Assembly: GCF_005155025.1 (NCBI RefSeq)
Contig: NZ_CP039731.1
Location: 1,240,001-1,304,000, forward strand
DNA length: 64,000 nucleotides
Source of the DNA: Aquitalea aquatilis
GTDB taxonomy: Bacteria > Pseudomonadota > Gammaproteobacteria > Burkholderiales > Chromobacteriaceae
Reading direction: 5' to 3'
This document shows, in pieces, positions 17,987 through 26,888 of the stretch. Every line of letters begins with the position of its first letter. The stretch's first letter is position 1. The notes under the pieces were generated by a model, which saw nothing but the letters and a program-made list of their open reading frames with translations, was not told the DNA's origin and ran no database searches. The translations under genes were made by a program, and so were the position numbers.

Positions 17987-20515
17987 TTACTCCAGGTGTT
18001 GTTGCAGGCGTGCTTCCAGGCTGGCGATCTCCGTCGTGTCGATAAAAGTGATCACGATGCCGTCAATCACGTTATCCAGTCGGCGATACGGCATGATGCG
18101 TACGCGGTACCAGCGGCCACTGCGGCTATGCACCCGTTTTTCGGCAAAGACCAGGGTTTGCAGCACCTTGGCGGCATCGTCCAGCAAGCGGGGGTATTCC
18201 AGCTCGCCCCGGATGTCGGACAAAGGGCGGCCGATATCGCCGGGAATGAACTTGAACAGCGCGGTGGCATGGCTGGTAAAGCGTCGCAGCCGCATCTCGC
18301 CATCCAGAAACACCGTGGCAATTTCCGTGCTGTTCAGCAGGTTGTTCATGTCATTGCGTTCCCAGGTCAGGTCGTCCAGCTTGGCCTGCAGCTCGGCATT
18401 GATGGTTTGCAGTTCTTCGTTCAGCGATTGCAGCTCCTCGCGCGAGGTGGTCAGCTCCTCGTTGGTGGCCTGTAGCTCTTCATTGCCGGACTTCACTTCT
18501 TCCAGGGCAATCTGCATGTCTTCCTGCATGGAGCGCAGCAATTTGCGGTTTTGCTCCAGTTCCTGTTCCAGCATCAGCTCGCGTTCGCTGACCGACGCGC
18601 GGCGTCGTGGCCTGGCCTTGGGCTGCGGTGCTTCGGTAAACACCACCAGCAGCCGGCCTTGCAGCCCTTCTGGCTGGCGGATTAGCTGTACCGTCAGATG
18701 AAAGTGGTGTGGCGTGCCAAATCCATCCACCTGCAAATCATTCACCTGCACCAGCTCCACACCGGACTGCACTTGCAGAATGGCGGTATTCAGCGCGCTA
18801 CCCAGCCCGGCGCGTGCCATGGCATGGATATTCACATTCACCTTGCCGGCGGCGGGCTCCAGGTATTTGCCCACCCGGCCGCTGATATAGAGGATATCGC
18901 CGTCGCTATTGATCAGGACGGCAGCAGGGGCGTAATTCTGCTGGATGAGCTGGTCGGTCTGGTATTCAAGGCTTTTTCGATAATCTGGCATTGTTTCTTC
19001 AATAGTCAGCAACGATCTGGACTGTGTCCGCAGCGGAAACTCCAGCGTCCGGCTGCGGCTGGCACTGTCGCTACGGGTGAAAATGCGGTTTTTCTTGTCC
19101 AACGGTAAAAACAGGTTGGAAAACCGTCCGGTGGTTTCCGCGCTGCCCAGCACCAGAATACCCCGGCTGCACAAGGCGTAATGAAACAGCGGCAGCAGCT
19201 TGTCCTGCAACACGGTATCCAGATAAATCATCAGATTGCGGCATGACAGGATATCCAGCCGGGTAAAGGGCGGATCGGAAATGATGTTCTGCGTGGCAAA
19301 AACAATCATGTCGCGGATGCCCTTGCTGACCCGGAAGTGATTATCCTCGGCCACGAAGTAGCGTTCCAGCCGCGCGGCCCCCACATCGGCAGCCATGCTG
19401 CACGGATAGACGCCACGCCGGGCAAGCTGGATGGCGTCGTCATCCAGATCGGTGGCATAGATTTGCAGGCTGAATTGTCCCGCAGGCTGATGCAATAACA
19501 GCGACTCGCGAAACAGGATGGCCAGCGAGTACGCTTCCTCGCCGCTGGAGCAGGCCGGCACCCAGGCGCGCAATGCCTTGCCCGCCGGGTAGAGGGCAAA
19601 CAGGGCCGGCATGGCCACGTCGCGCAAGTACTCCCACACCGCCGTGTCGCGGAAGAAGCGGGTGACGCCGATGAGCAGCTCCTTGAGCAGCAAGTCGCGC
19701 TCTTGCAGATTGGCACGAAAATGCGCGGCATAAGCCTGCAGGTTCTCCAGCTGCAACAGGGCCATGCGCCGCTCAATGCGGCGATTCAGGGTATTGGGCT
19801 TGTAGTGGGAAAAATCATTACCGGTATGCTGCAGCAGCAGGCTGATGATTTCGCGCATGGCCTGCTGCGGGTCGGGCAGGGTCTGCCCTGTCCCCGGGTG
19901 GTCGTCCAGCCAGCCGGCGCATTGCTCAGCCACCAGCCGGGGCAGCCGTTCCGGTGCGGCCACGAAGTCCACCACGCCACGGTCTATCGCGCTGCGCGGC
20001 ATGCTGTCGGCGCGGGCGGTTTCCGGGTCCTGGGCAAAGGTCAGCCCGCCGCAGGCCTTGATTTCCTGCATGCCCAGCATGCCATCCGCACCCATGCCGG
20101 ACAGAAGCACCGCCATGCTGTGCTTGCCCAGCCCGTGCGCCAGCGTGTGAAACAGGTGGTCGATCGGCAGCCGCTGTCCTGCCGCCGGTGGCGACAGATA
20201 AAGGCAGCCACGCTCAAAACTCAGGGTTTTGTTGGGCGGAATGACATAAATGCAATCCGGCAGAATCGGTGTGCCGTGACTGGCCTCATGCACGGCCAGG
20301 TGGGTATGGCCTGCCAGCAGTTCCGGCAGGATGCTGGCGTAGTCGGGGGCCAGATGCTGGACGATGACCAGCGCCATGCTGTTGCCCGGCACAATGCCGG
20401 CCACAAATGCTTCCAGCGCCTCCAGCCCGCCGGCCGAGCAGCCGATGCCAATGATGGCAAGCGGCGGGCAGGCGGGGGGCGCTAGTGGAGATTCCGCATG
20501 GAGAGAGTTTTTCAT
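17987..20515 (-). CDS. CheB-CheR-PAS fusion protein
   Basis: The order of domains in this 842-residue protein is CheB methylesterase (about 20-205: Ser in GIGCSAGGLEAL, His in VQHLAPD, Asp in SGMGADGM), CheR methyltransferase (about 215-480: LIGVTRFFRDTAVW, VPACSSGEEAYSL, LSCRNLMIYLD), a PAS-like region, a long Glu/Leu coiled coil (around 640-720) and a C-terminal PAS domain (about 725-835). ATG 20515 is chosen because the conserved CheB start follows it; the frame is open to 20569. Such proteins are sensory rather than classical chemotaxis enzymes. The next gene in the operon is the GGDEF-EAL protein. Confidence 0.88.
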   Translation of the reverse strand: MKNSLHAESPLAPPACPPLAIIGIGCSAGGLEALEAFVAGIVPGNSMALVIVQHLAPDYASILPELLAGHTHLAVHEASHGTPILPDCIYVIPPNKTLSFERGCLYLSPPAAGQRLPIDHLFHTLAHGLGKHSMAVLLSGMGADGMLGMQEIKACGGLTFAQDPETARADSMPRSAIDRGVVDFVAAPERLPRLVAEQCAGWLDDHPGTGQTLPDPQQAMREIISLLLQHTGNDFSHYKPNTLNRRIERRMALLQLENLQAYAAHFRANLQERDLLLKELLIGVTRFFRDTAVWEYLRDVAMPALFALYPAGKALRAWVPACSSGEEAYSLAILFRESLLLHQPAGQFSLQIYATDLDDDAIQLARRGVYPCSMAADVGAARLERYFVAEDNHFRVSKGIRDMIVFATQNIISDPPFTRLDILSCRNLMIYLDTVLQDKLLPLFHYALCSRGILVLGSAETTGRFSNLFLPLDKKNRIFTRSDSASRSRTLEFPLRTQSRSLLTIEETMPDYRKSLEYQTDQLIQQNYAPAAVLINSDGDILYISGRVGKYLEPAAGKVNVNIHAMARAGLGSALNTAILQVQSGVELVQVNDLQVDGFGTPHHFHLTVQLIRQPEGLQGRLLVVFTEAPQPKARPRRRASVSERELMLEQELEQNRKLLRSMQEDMQIALEEVKSGNEELQATNEELTTSREELQSLNEELQTINAELQAKLDDLTWERNDMNNLLNSTEIATVFLDGEMRLRRFTSHATALFKFIPGDIGRPLSDIRGELEYPRLLDDAAKVLQTLVFAEKRVHSRSGRWYRVRIMPYRRLDNVIDGIVITFIDTTEIASLEARLQQHLE

Positions 20516-20689
20516 CACGTTTTTCTGTGCAGCACACTGCACGCCAGACAGCCCGGGGCAATATGACACCGGGCAGTGCCTTGCACCCTACTCCCTATTA
20601 CTAGAGCGACGGGAAATTTTCGCATTGCAGCATCCAATTGTGGTCGATCTACCCGTTGCCGGCTTATCCGGCGCGCCGTAACGGCGGCG

Positions 20690-21376
20690 CTAAACCAGCT
20701 GGGCATGGTTGCGCGCAAACAGCGCATAACAGCTGCAGGCCGCCAGCTGCAAGCCGGGCCGGTTCAGAATACTGACCACGCCACGGCGATAGCCAATCAG
20801 GCCCTGGCGCTGCAACTGGCCTGCCGCCTGCGTGATGCCGACCCGGCGCACGCCCAGCATGTCGGCCAGCATTTGCTGGGTGAAATGGATTTCATCCCCT
20901 GGCAGGCGGTCGTGTGCCATCAGCAGCCAGCAGGCCAGCCGTGGCTTGATCTGGTGAAAGTGGGCACAGCTGGCAGACAGCGCCAGCTGTTCGTGCGTGG
21001 CATAGAGATAGCGCTGGCTCAGCCGGATCAGCGGGCGGCTATGCCGCAGCGCATGCCAGAAGCCCAGATAGCTCAGCTGCAGCCCCCGTCCGGCTTCCAT
21101 GACCGTGGCCTGCAAGGGAGAGCGTGCCTTGCCCAATACCAGGCCGGCACCCAGCATGCCCTCATTGCCGAACATGCCGGCCGCCACGCCATGATTACCG
21201 CTCGCGGCCTGCACCACCACCAGCCCGGACAGCGGGAAATAGACCTGACTGCCGCCATGGCCGGGCAGGCCCAGCCGGGTGGCCAGCGGTAATGCCGTTT
21301 CCTCGCATAGTGCCAGCAGCTGGCGGCGGTCGGCAGCGGGCAAACGCTGCAAGATGCAATTATATGGCTGCGCCAT
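20690..21376 (-). CDS. Crp/Fnr-family regulator, copy 1
   Basis: The 228-residue protein combines a cNMP-type beta-roll (residues 10-130) with a C-terminal winged helix (about 150-220; QMLADMLGVRRVGITQAAGQ). It lacks the N-terminal cysteine cluster of Fnr, so it is not an obvious iron-sulfur sensor. ATG 21376 has GGAG eight bases upstream; the longer frame to 21718 has no support. It is similar to the second copy at 22164-22874; both flank a phasin-like gene. Confidence 0.82.
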   Translation of the reverse strand: MAQPYNCILQRLPAADRRQLLALCEETALPLATRLGLPGHGGSQVYFPLSGLVVVQAASGNHGVAAGMFGNEGMLGAGLVLGKARSPLQATVMEAGRGLQLSYLGFWHALRHSRPLIRLSQRYLYATHEQLALSASCAHFHQIKPRLACWLLMAHDRLPGDEIHFTQQMLADMLGVRRVGITQAAGQLQRQGLIGYRRGVVSILNRPGLQLAACSCYALFARNHAQLV

Positions 21377-21720
21377 GTTTCCACTCCGCGCCGCAAGCCC
21401 GGCGGTGATTGGCAGCCCGGTATTGAGCGCCACCGCCAGCCTGCGCGCAGCAGCAAGCGCTGACTGTCTGTTACCGCGCTTAGCGCATCGGCCATCCACA
21501 CCGGATTTTACCGATGGCCAGGCCAATGTTTGCCAACGCACATACGAGCGGATCGCGGCTGCCACAAGATAGGGCTGGCGGAAAAACATCTCCGTCTGGC
21601 CTGCCGGATTCCATTGCTGCTGCCCTGCTGCTGGATGAGGCCAGGCCCGATTTGCACTGCCCGGGCAAGGGAACAAGCCCCTTTCCCGGCAGCCACCATG
21701 ACCCGTAGCGGAGAACATTC
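21377..21720. other. intergenic region between Crp-like gene 1 and phasin-like gene
   Basis: This 344-bp gap lies between divergent genes and should carry both promoters. I see no convincing gene and no clear operator. Confidence 0.4.
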
Positions 21721-22113
21721 ATGAGCACTACATATCAGCCATTGCCCACATTCAGCCAGCCCGTCGTGGGGCTGGGCCTCAAATTCATGGCCATTTCCCT
21801 GGACTGCGCAGAGAAAATCGTCCACTTCAATCTGGCCTTGGGCCGGGCCGGGATGGACACCTGCGCCTTGTCGATGAAAGAGCTGACAGTTGCTGCCTCG
21901 CCAGAGGAAACCATGAGCAAAATCAGCAAGATAAGCAGCGATGCCTCCAGCAAGGTCATGCACTGCTCAAGCGAGCTGTGTAACGACCTGTCCAAAAGCC
22001 ATGAAGACCTGTGTGCGCTGACCGAGCATCATTTCAGCGCCTTGCGCAGCGTACTGTCCGACCTGCCTGCCGCTGACGGCAGCAAAAAGAAAACCGTCAG
22101 CACGGCCCTGTAA
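21721..22113 (+). CDS. phasin-like protein (130 aa)
   Basis: A helical, Ser/Ala/Lys-rich 130-residue protein. The FSQPVVGLGLKFMAISLDCAEKI start, amphipathic helices and absence of a signal peptide resemble phasin-family proteins that coat polyhydroxyalkanoate granules, though it is shorter and somewhat rich in Cys. The gene sits between two Crp-like regulators. Assignment is by composition and pattern, not by a decisive motif. Confidence 0.5.
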   Translation: MSTTYQPLPTFSQPVVGLGLKFMAISLDCAEKIVHFNLALGRAGMDTCALSMKELTVAASPEETMSKISKISSDASSKVMHCSSELCNDLSKSHEDLCALTEHHFSALRSVLSDLPAADGSKKKTVSTAL

Positions 22114-22130
22114 ACCTTTCCCGCAGCCTG

Positions 22131-22165
22131 GCCCGGCTCGTGCTGTGCCGGGCTGCTGGCTTTTT
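22131..22165 (+). terminator. terminator after phasin-like gene
   Basis: GCCCGGC (22131-22137) pairs with GCCGGGC (22147-22153), followed after TGCTGGC by a short T-run that runs into the end of the convergent Crp-like gene. Confidence 0.5.
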
Positions 22166-22874
22166 ACAGCGCCCGGCGTGGTGGCAGCAAGCGCTCATAC
22201 TCTTTTTTCACCACCGCATAACACTCGCAAGTACGGCTTTCCAGCGCCTCACGATCCAGCACCTTGATATGGCCACGGGAATAACTGATCACCCCCTCGC
22301 GCTGCAGATTCAGCGCCGCATTGGTGACCCCCTCGCGGCGGACCCCCAGCATGTTGGCAATCAGCTCCTGCGTCATGCACAGCTCATTGCCCTGCAGCCG
22401 GTCCAGGCTGAGCAGCAGCCAGCGGCACAGCTGCTGATCCAGCGAGTGGTGCCGGTTGCATACCGCGGTTTGCGACATCTGGGTAATCAGCGCCTGGGTA
22501 TAGCGCAGCAGAAGATGCATGAAGGGCAGCGAGCGGTCGAATTCCTGGCGGATGATTTTTGCCGGCAGACGGTAGCCACTTCCCCCGCTCTGGACCACCG
22601 CCCGGCTGGGGGTGGACTCCCCGCCCATGAACAGGGCAATACCGACGATGCCTTCATTGCCCACCACGGCAATCTCAGCGGAGTCGCCATTCTCCATGAC
22701 ATACAGCAGTGAAACGATGGCCGTCACCGGGAAATACACGTGACTCAGCGTGTGGCCAGACTCGTACAGTGTCTTGCCCAGCGGCAGTTCCACTTTTTCG
22801 AGAAAGGGAGTGATGTGTATCAGCTCAGTATCGGGCAAGACCTCAAGCAGGCCATTGCCCAGACAAGTATCCAT
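22164..22874 (-). CDS. Crp/Fnr-family regulator, copy 2
   Basis: The 236-residue protein has a cNMP-binding-type beta-roll (ELPLGKTLYESGHTLSHVYF, VVGNEGIVGIALFMGG) and a C-terminal helix-turn-helix (QELIANMLGVRREGVTNAAL) nearly identical in its core to copy 1. It has no N-terminal Fnr cysteines. This subfamily is often annotated simply as Crp/Fnr without a known ligand. It is convergent with the phasin-like gene and divergent from the BON-domain gene. Confidence 0.85.
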   Translation of the reverse strand: MDTCLGNGLLEVLPDTELIHITPFLEKVELPLGKTLYESGHTLSHVYFPVTAIVSLLYVMENGDSAEIAVVGNEGIVGIALFMGGESTPSRAVVQSGGSGYRLPAKIIRQEFDRSLPFMHLLLRYTQALITQMSQTAVCNRHHSLDQQLCRWLLLSLDRLQGNELCMTQELIANMLGVRREGVTNAALNLQREGVISYSRGHIKVLDREALESRTCECYAVVKKEYERLLPPRRAL

Positions 22875-23094
22875 CTGTCACCTCCGCATATTGAACCGTT
22901 TAATTCAATCTCTATAAACATAATCTAAAAATTAAGCAGAGTCTGTACGCTAACGAACATTAAGACTTGCGGCAGCAGGCCTGCACCACAGTAATCCAGC
23001 CGGCGATCAGCAGGGCAGGCCGACCCACCTGCTATGTGCGCCAGCAGACAGACGAGCGGGCCGGCCAGGCCTGACGATGGCCCTTCACAGGACC

Positions 23095-23101
23095 AGGAGG
23101 T
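23095..23101 (+). promoter_or_regulatory. full-length Shine-Dalgarno AGGAGGT
   Basis: AGGAGGT, a perfect match to the 16S rRNA tail, ends 6 nt before ATG 23108. This suggests the BON protein is made at a high level when transcribed. Confidence 0.8.
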
Positions 23102-23107
23102 GCAATC

Positions 23108-23764
23108 ATGATCAAGACCGACAGCCAACTGCAGGCGGATGTGATGGCCGAGCTGCAGTGGGACCCGCAGATCAATGCCAGCCATATCGGCGTACAGGCC
23201 AGCGATGGCGTCATTACCCTGAGCGGGCATGTGACTGACTTCAACCAGAAATGGGCCGCCGAACATGCCGCGTTGCGGGTGGCTGGTGTGCAGGCCATCG
23301 CCATCGAAATCAACGTGGAACTGCCCTGGCCAGACCGCCGTACCGACAGCGACATTTCCGGTGCCGCCGCCCATGCACTGCAGCTGGTGGGCGCACTCAA
23401 GGGCCACGCCATCAAGGTGATGGTGGAAAACGGCTGGATCACCCTGTCCGGTGATGTGGAATGGGATTTCCAGCGCAAGACCGCTACCCGGCTGCTGCGC
23501 CACCTGACTGGCGTCACCGGCGTCAGCTGCGAAATTGCGCTGCGCAGCAAGCTGGTCAGTGCAGCCATCAAGGAAGAAGTGGAAGCCGCGCTTAAACGGC
23601 GCGCCATTCATGATATCGACAGCATCACCGTGAGCATTTCCGGGCCGGATGTCATTCTGGGTGGCACCGTACACAGCTGGTCGGAGCGGGCACTGGCCAA
23701 CCATGCCGCCGCCGGCCTGCCGGGTGTGCGCAATGTCATCGACAAGATTGCCGTGCTTATCTGA
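23108..23764 (+). CDS. triple BON-domain protein
   Basis: The 218-residue protein contains three BON repeats (about residues 5-72, 80-147 and 150-217), each with the pattern V-x-G-x-V-x-(5-8)-K/R-x-x-A (for example ITLSGHVTDFNQKWAAEHAA). There is no signal peptide, so it is probably cytoplasmic, unlike OsmY. Proteins of this kind are commonly stress-induced. It starts behind an optimal ribosome site and faces away from a Crp-like regulator, which may control it. Confidence 0.85.
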   Translation: MIKTDSQLQADVMAELQWDPQINASHIGVQASDGVITLSGHVTDFNQKWAAEHAALRVAGVQAIAIEINVELPWPDRRTDSDISGAAAHALQLVGALKGHAIKVMVENGWITLSGDVEWDFQRKTATRLLRHLTGVTGVSCEIALRSKLVSAAIKEEVEAALKRRAIHDIDSITVSISGPDVILGGTVHSWSERALANHAAAGLPGVRNVIDKIAVLI

Positions 23765-23814
23765 GGGTGACGACGCCGCGCCGCCAACTGCCAACGCGGA
23801 AGATATCTTGCGCT

Positions 23815-23898
23815 ATGCCGGTTAACGCACAGACGGCCCAGCGCCAGGCGCGCATGGTGGAGTGGATGTCGGGTGAACTCACCCGACACAATCAGTAA
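23815..23898 (+). CDS. possible 27-residue peptide
   Basis: ATG to TAA, encoding a polar Gln/Arg-rich peptide (MPVNAQTAQRQARMVEW...). GGAAG lies about 14 nt upstream, a poor distance. It is too short to judge. Mentioned because it fills the gap between two same-direction genes. Confidence 0.2.
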   Translation: MPVNAQTAQRQARMVEWMSGELTRHNQ

Positions 23899-23915
23899 GA
23901 CCAGAGGTACACGCA

Positions 23916-24119
23916 ATGACTTCCATCACCGAAAAGCACGACACCGCAAAACCCGCCGACAGTAGCAACAGCAAGGCCAATGCCGGCATCACCAGTACCG
24001 GCCCGGTATTCAGCCAGAAGGGCAATACCGTTGAATCCGGCAAGGACGTCGCCAAGGACGCAGCAGGCAAAGAGCCCGGCAACATGCAGGACAAGGCCGC
24101 GGACAACACCAAGGCCTGA
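23916..24119 (+). CDS. small hydrophilic protein (67 aa), stress-protein-like composition
   Basis: A 67-residue protein almost without hydrophobic residues, rich in Lys, Asp, Ala, Asn and Ser, resembling intrinsically disordered stress proteins. GAGGT lies seven bases before ATG 23916. It follows the BON-domain gene in the same direction and may belong to the same stress regulon, which is inference. Confidence 0.6.
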   Translation: MTSITEKHDTAKPADSSNSKANAGITSTGPVFSQKGNTVESGKDVAKDAAGKEPGNMQDKAADNTKA

Positions 24120-24311
24120 GCCGCGCACCGCACTAGCGGACTCGCCTGCTACTAAGCCAAGGCTGTCCGCCATGCACACCCCGGCCTGCCTTGTGGCACC
24201 AGCCTGGCGGTAATAAGCTGCCTGTCAATTTCATCCCGGAATTGATGGGCATTTTGCATGATGGCGGGCACGGGCCAGCCGCCACCCGCCCGGTCAGACG
24301 GAGCCAGCTTG

Positions 24312-25697
24312 ATGACTACTTTCCAACGCATGGAGAGCGACAGCTTTGGCAGCATCGCCATCCCCGCCGATGCCCTGTGGGGGCCGCAAACCCAGCGCTC
24401 GCTGCAACACTTTGCCATTTCAAACGAAACCATGCCGCCAGCGCTGATCCATGCCCTGGCCGCCGTCAAGCGCGCTGCCGCACAGGCAAACAGTGAACTG
24501 GGCCTGCTGGACGCCAACAAGGCCCAGGCCATCATGGCTGCCTGCGATGCCATCTGCGCCGGTCAGCATGCGCGGCAGTTTCCGCTGTCGGTCTGGCAAA
24601 CCGGCTCCGGCACGCAAAGCAATATGAACATGAACGAAGTGCTGGCCAATCTGGCCAGCCTGGCGCTGGGTGGCCTGCCTAGCCAGCCTGCCGTGCTGCA
24701 CCCCAATGACGACATCAACCGGGGGCAGTCATCCAACGACGTATTCCCCACCGCCATGCACCTGGCCGCCGCACTGGGCCTGAGCCGGCAACTGCTGCCG
24801 GCGCTTGGCACGCTGCGCGCCATGCTGCAGGCCAAAGCGCAGGCGTACTCCCAGCTTATCAAGATTGGCCGCACCCACCTGCAAGACGCCACCCCGCTAA
24901 CCCTGGGCCAGGAAATATCAGGCTGGGCCGCACAACTGCAGCATGCCGAACAAGCCGTGCAAAACAGCCTGCCCGCACTCTGCCAGCTGGCCATCGGCGG
25001 CACTGCCGTGGGTACCGGGCTCAACACCCACCCGCAGTTTGGCGACCGGGTAGCCGCCATCCTGGCAGCACAAACCGGCCTGCCCCTGCGCAGCGCAGAC
25101 AATAAATTTGCCGCCCTGGCCGGGCACGATGCCATGGTGGTGGCCCACGGCGCGCTGAAAACGCTGGCCACCGCGCTGATGAAAATCGCCAACGACATCC
25201 GCTGGCTGGCATCCGGCCCGCGCTGTGGCCTGGGCGAACTGATTTTGCCGGCCAACGAAGCCGGCAGCTCCATCATGCCGGGCAAGGTCAACCCCACCCA
25301 GTGCGAGGCCGTCACCATGCTGTGCTGTCAGGTGATGGGCAACGATGTGGCGCTCACCATCGGCGCGGCCTCGGGCAACTTCGAGCTGAATGTGTTCAAG
25401 CCGCTGATTGCCCACAACTTCCTGCAAAGCCTGCGTCTGCTCTGCGATGGCATGCACAGCCTGGGCCAGCACTGCATTGCCGGGCTGGAGCCAGACCGCA
25501 CACGCATCGCCCAGCTGCTGGAACAATCGCTGATGCTGGTCACCGCCCTCAGCCCGCACATCGGCTATGACAAGGCCGCCAGCATTGCCCACCACGCCTT
25601 GCAGACCAACTGCACGCTGAAACAAGCGGCACTGGAACAGGCTGGCATCAGCGCCGCCCAGTTCGACGCCTGGGTGCAGCCCGCTCACATGGTGTAA
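24312..25697 (+). CDS. fumC: class II fumarate hydratase
   Basis: The 461-residue protein matches class II fumarase throughout: [15 protein letters not shown], the [20 protein letters not shown] substrate loop, [16 protein letters not shown] with the catalytic His region, and the superfamily signature [11 protein letters not shown]. It interconverts fumarate and malate without an iron-sulfur cluster. GGAG at 24300-24303 fixes the start at 24312. It appears monocistronic, with a strong terminator downstream. Confidence 0.95.
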   Translation: MTTFQRMESDSFGSIAIPADALWGPQTQRSLQHFAISNETMPPALIHALAAVKRAAAQANSELGLLDANKAQAIMAACDAICAGQHARQFPLSVWQTGSGTQSNMNMNEVLANLASLALGGLPSQPAVLHPNDDINRGQSSNDVFPTAMHLAAALGLSRQLLPALGTLRAMLQAKAQAYSQLIKIGRTHLQDATPLTLGQEISGWAAQLQHAEQAVQNSLPALCQLAIGGTAVGTGLNTHPQFGDRVAAILAAQTGLPLRSADNKFAALAGHDAMVVAHGALKTLATALMKIANDIRWLASGPRCGLGELILPANEAGSSIMPGKVNPTQCEAVTMLCCQVMGNDVALTIGAASGNFELNVFKPLIAHNFLQSLRLLCDGMHSLGQHCIAGLEPDRTRIAQLLEQSLMLVTALSPHIGYDKAASIAHHALQTNCTLKQAALEQAGISAAQFDAWVQPAHMV

Positions 25698-25824
25698 GCC
25701 GCCAGGCCGCTACCGGTAACCGCCAGCGCGCCGCGCGCCACGCCCAGCCACGGACAGAAAACGGTGGCAGGCCGCACGGGCGAGAGGTTTGCCACGGCCA
25801 GCGCGGGCCGCCCAGTAATCAGCA

Positions 25825-25849
25825 AAGCAAGGCCAAGCCTTGCTTTTTT
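25825..25849 (+). terminator. fumC terminator
   Basis: AAGCAAGG (25825-25832) pairs perfectly with CCTTGCTT (25838-25845), loop of 5, and the T-run continues to 25849. Confidence 0.85.
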
Positions 25850-25882
25850 CTTTGCCGGACGGCGTGCGGCCAAAGCGCGGGC

Positions 25883-26281
25883 CTATGTCGGATGCAGGGC
25901 GGCCAGCGTACGGGTAAGCAAATGGTGCAGATGCTGCAAGATCAGATACTGGTCGCTCGGCTCCAGCGCGGCCGCATGCTCGGCATTCAGCAACTGCAGC
26001 AAACCCTCCAAGGTGCGGCGGCTTTCCAGCAGGCGCGCATCTACCTCGCTCCATTGCGCTTCCAGCCGATGGCAGACAGCCAACACATCCTGCCAGGCCT
26101 GCGCCACGGCCGGCGCGGGTTGGCTACCCAGCGCCGCCTGCATGGCGGACAGGCTGGCATGCAGCGGCCCCAGCGGCAGACAGGCTTGCTGCAGGAAATG
26201 GGCAAACTGCGGATCGGACTGACGGGGAGAAGAAAAAGACGGCTGCCCGGACGGCGGTGTATCGCGAGGCGTGCTGCTCAT
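25883..26281 (-). CDS. hypothetical helical protein (132 aa)
   Basis: After a Pro/Ser-rich N-terminus of about 20 residues, this 132-residue protein is predicted to be all helical (LHASLSAMQAALGSQ, LEAQWSEVDARLLESRRTLE). GGAGG sits just before ATG 26281, so the start is well supported. No family is recognised. It converges with fumC. Confidence 0.65.
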   Translation of the reverse strand: MSSTPRDTPPSGQPSFSSPRQSDPQFAHFLQQACLPLGPLHASLSAMQAALGSQPAPAVAQAWQDVLAVCHRLEAQWSEVDARLLESRRTLEGLLQLLNAEHAAALEPSDQYLILQHLHHLLTRTLAALHPT

Positions 26282-26780
26282 GGCAAATCCTCCGAGAGTT
26301 GAGAACTTCTGCCTGCCATGCCGACGCCAATCGGGGGTGGCAGGCACATGGCGGGATTGGCGTTACCGGACTCTCGGAACCGGCGCTTCCAAGGAAGCTC
26401 CCACCACGGCCCGCCATAGAAAAAGGCAAAGCAATGGTGCGAGGACTGGTGCGTATAAACGCAGCAGTCCGCCGAGAGTTGAGTCGGGACGCCAATCCCG
26501 GTGCCGCTATTGAACGGCACCGGGGGATTATCAGCCGGGAAGGGGGCCAGAAGCAAGGCAGGCGGCCAGCCAAACGCCAACACCCGACTAGACGACACTG
26601 CGTGGATGAGCACGGCGGTGGATGAGCAGATTGATGCCCCGCGCAGTCCGGCAAGGCAGAGTAAAGAATGTGACGTAAAAGCGGCTGACAAACTCATGCC
26701 AGCCACCCAAGATGGCAAAGGCGTTACCAACAACAGGAAACCGGTACCAAAGCGGCTCCCACCAAGGACTGTAAAAGCAT
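26282..26780. repeat. gene-free region with degenerate short repeats
   Basis: About 500 bp without a credible gene. Several words occur twice in the same order: CGAGAGTTGAG (near 26290 and 26474), GACGCCAATC (near 26323 and 26489), GGCGTTACC (near 26359 and 26721) and GCTCCCACCA (near 26397 and 26756). This looks like two decayed copies of an intergenic repeat. It marks the host side of the junction with the AT-rich island. Confidence 0.4.
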
Positions 26781-26787
26781 AAAAAAA

Positions 26788-26818
26788 GCCCACCATGTTC
26801 AGACGTGGTGGGCTTTTT
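26788..26818. terminator. bidirectional terminator at the end of the ABC-3C operon
   Basis: GCCCACCA (26788-26795) pairs with TGGTGGGC (26806-26813), with seven A before and five T after, so it works in both directions. It lies about 75 bases past the stop of the ABC ATPase gene. Confidence 0.8.
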
Positions 26819-26888
26819 GTGGGGGAGTGGTTACTAAAGTAAAATGTTACTCAATACCCATCACTACAGAAGAAAAATAATAAAGCAT

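Noticed and set aside
26815-26860. TGTGGGGGAGTGG resembling a classical Tn7 end, as if the ABC-3C operon were inside the transposon
   Set aside because: It overlaps the tail of a normal terminator, has no inverted partner, and the true ends with a target duplication were found at 30412 and 43244.
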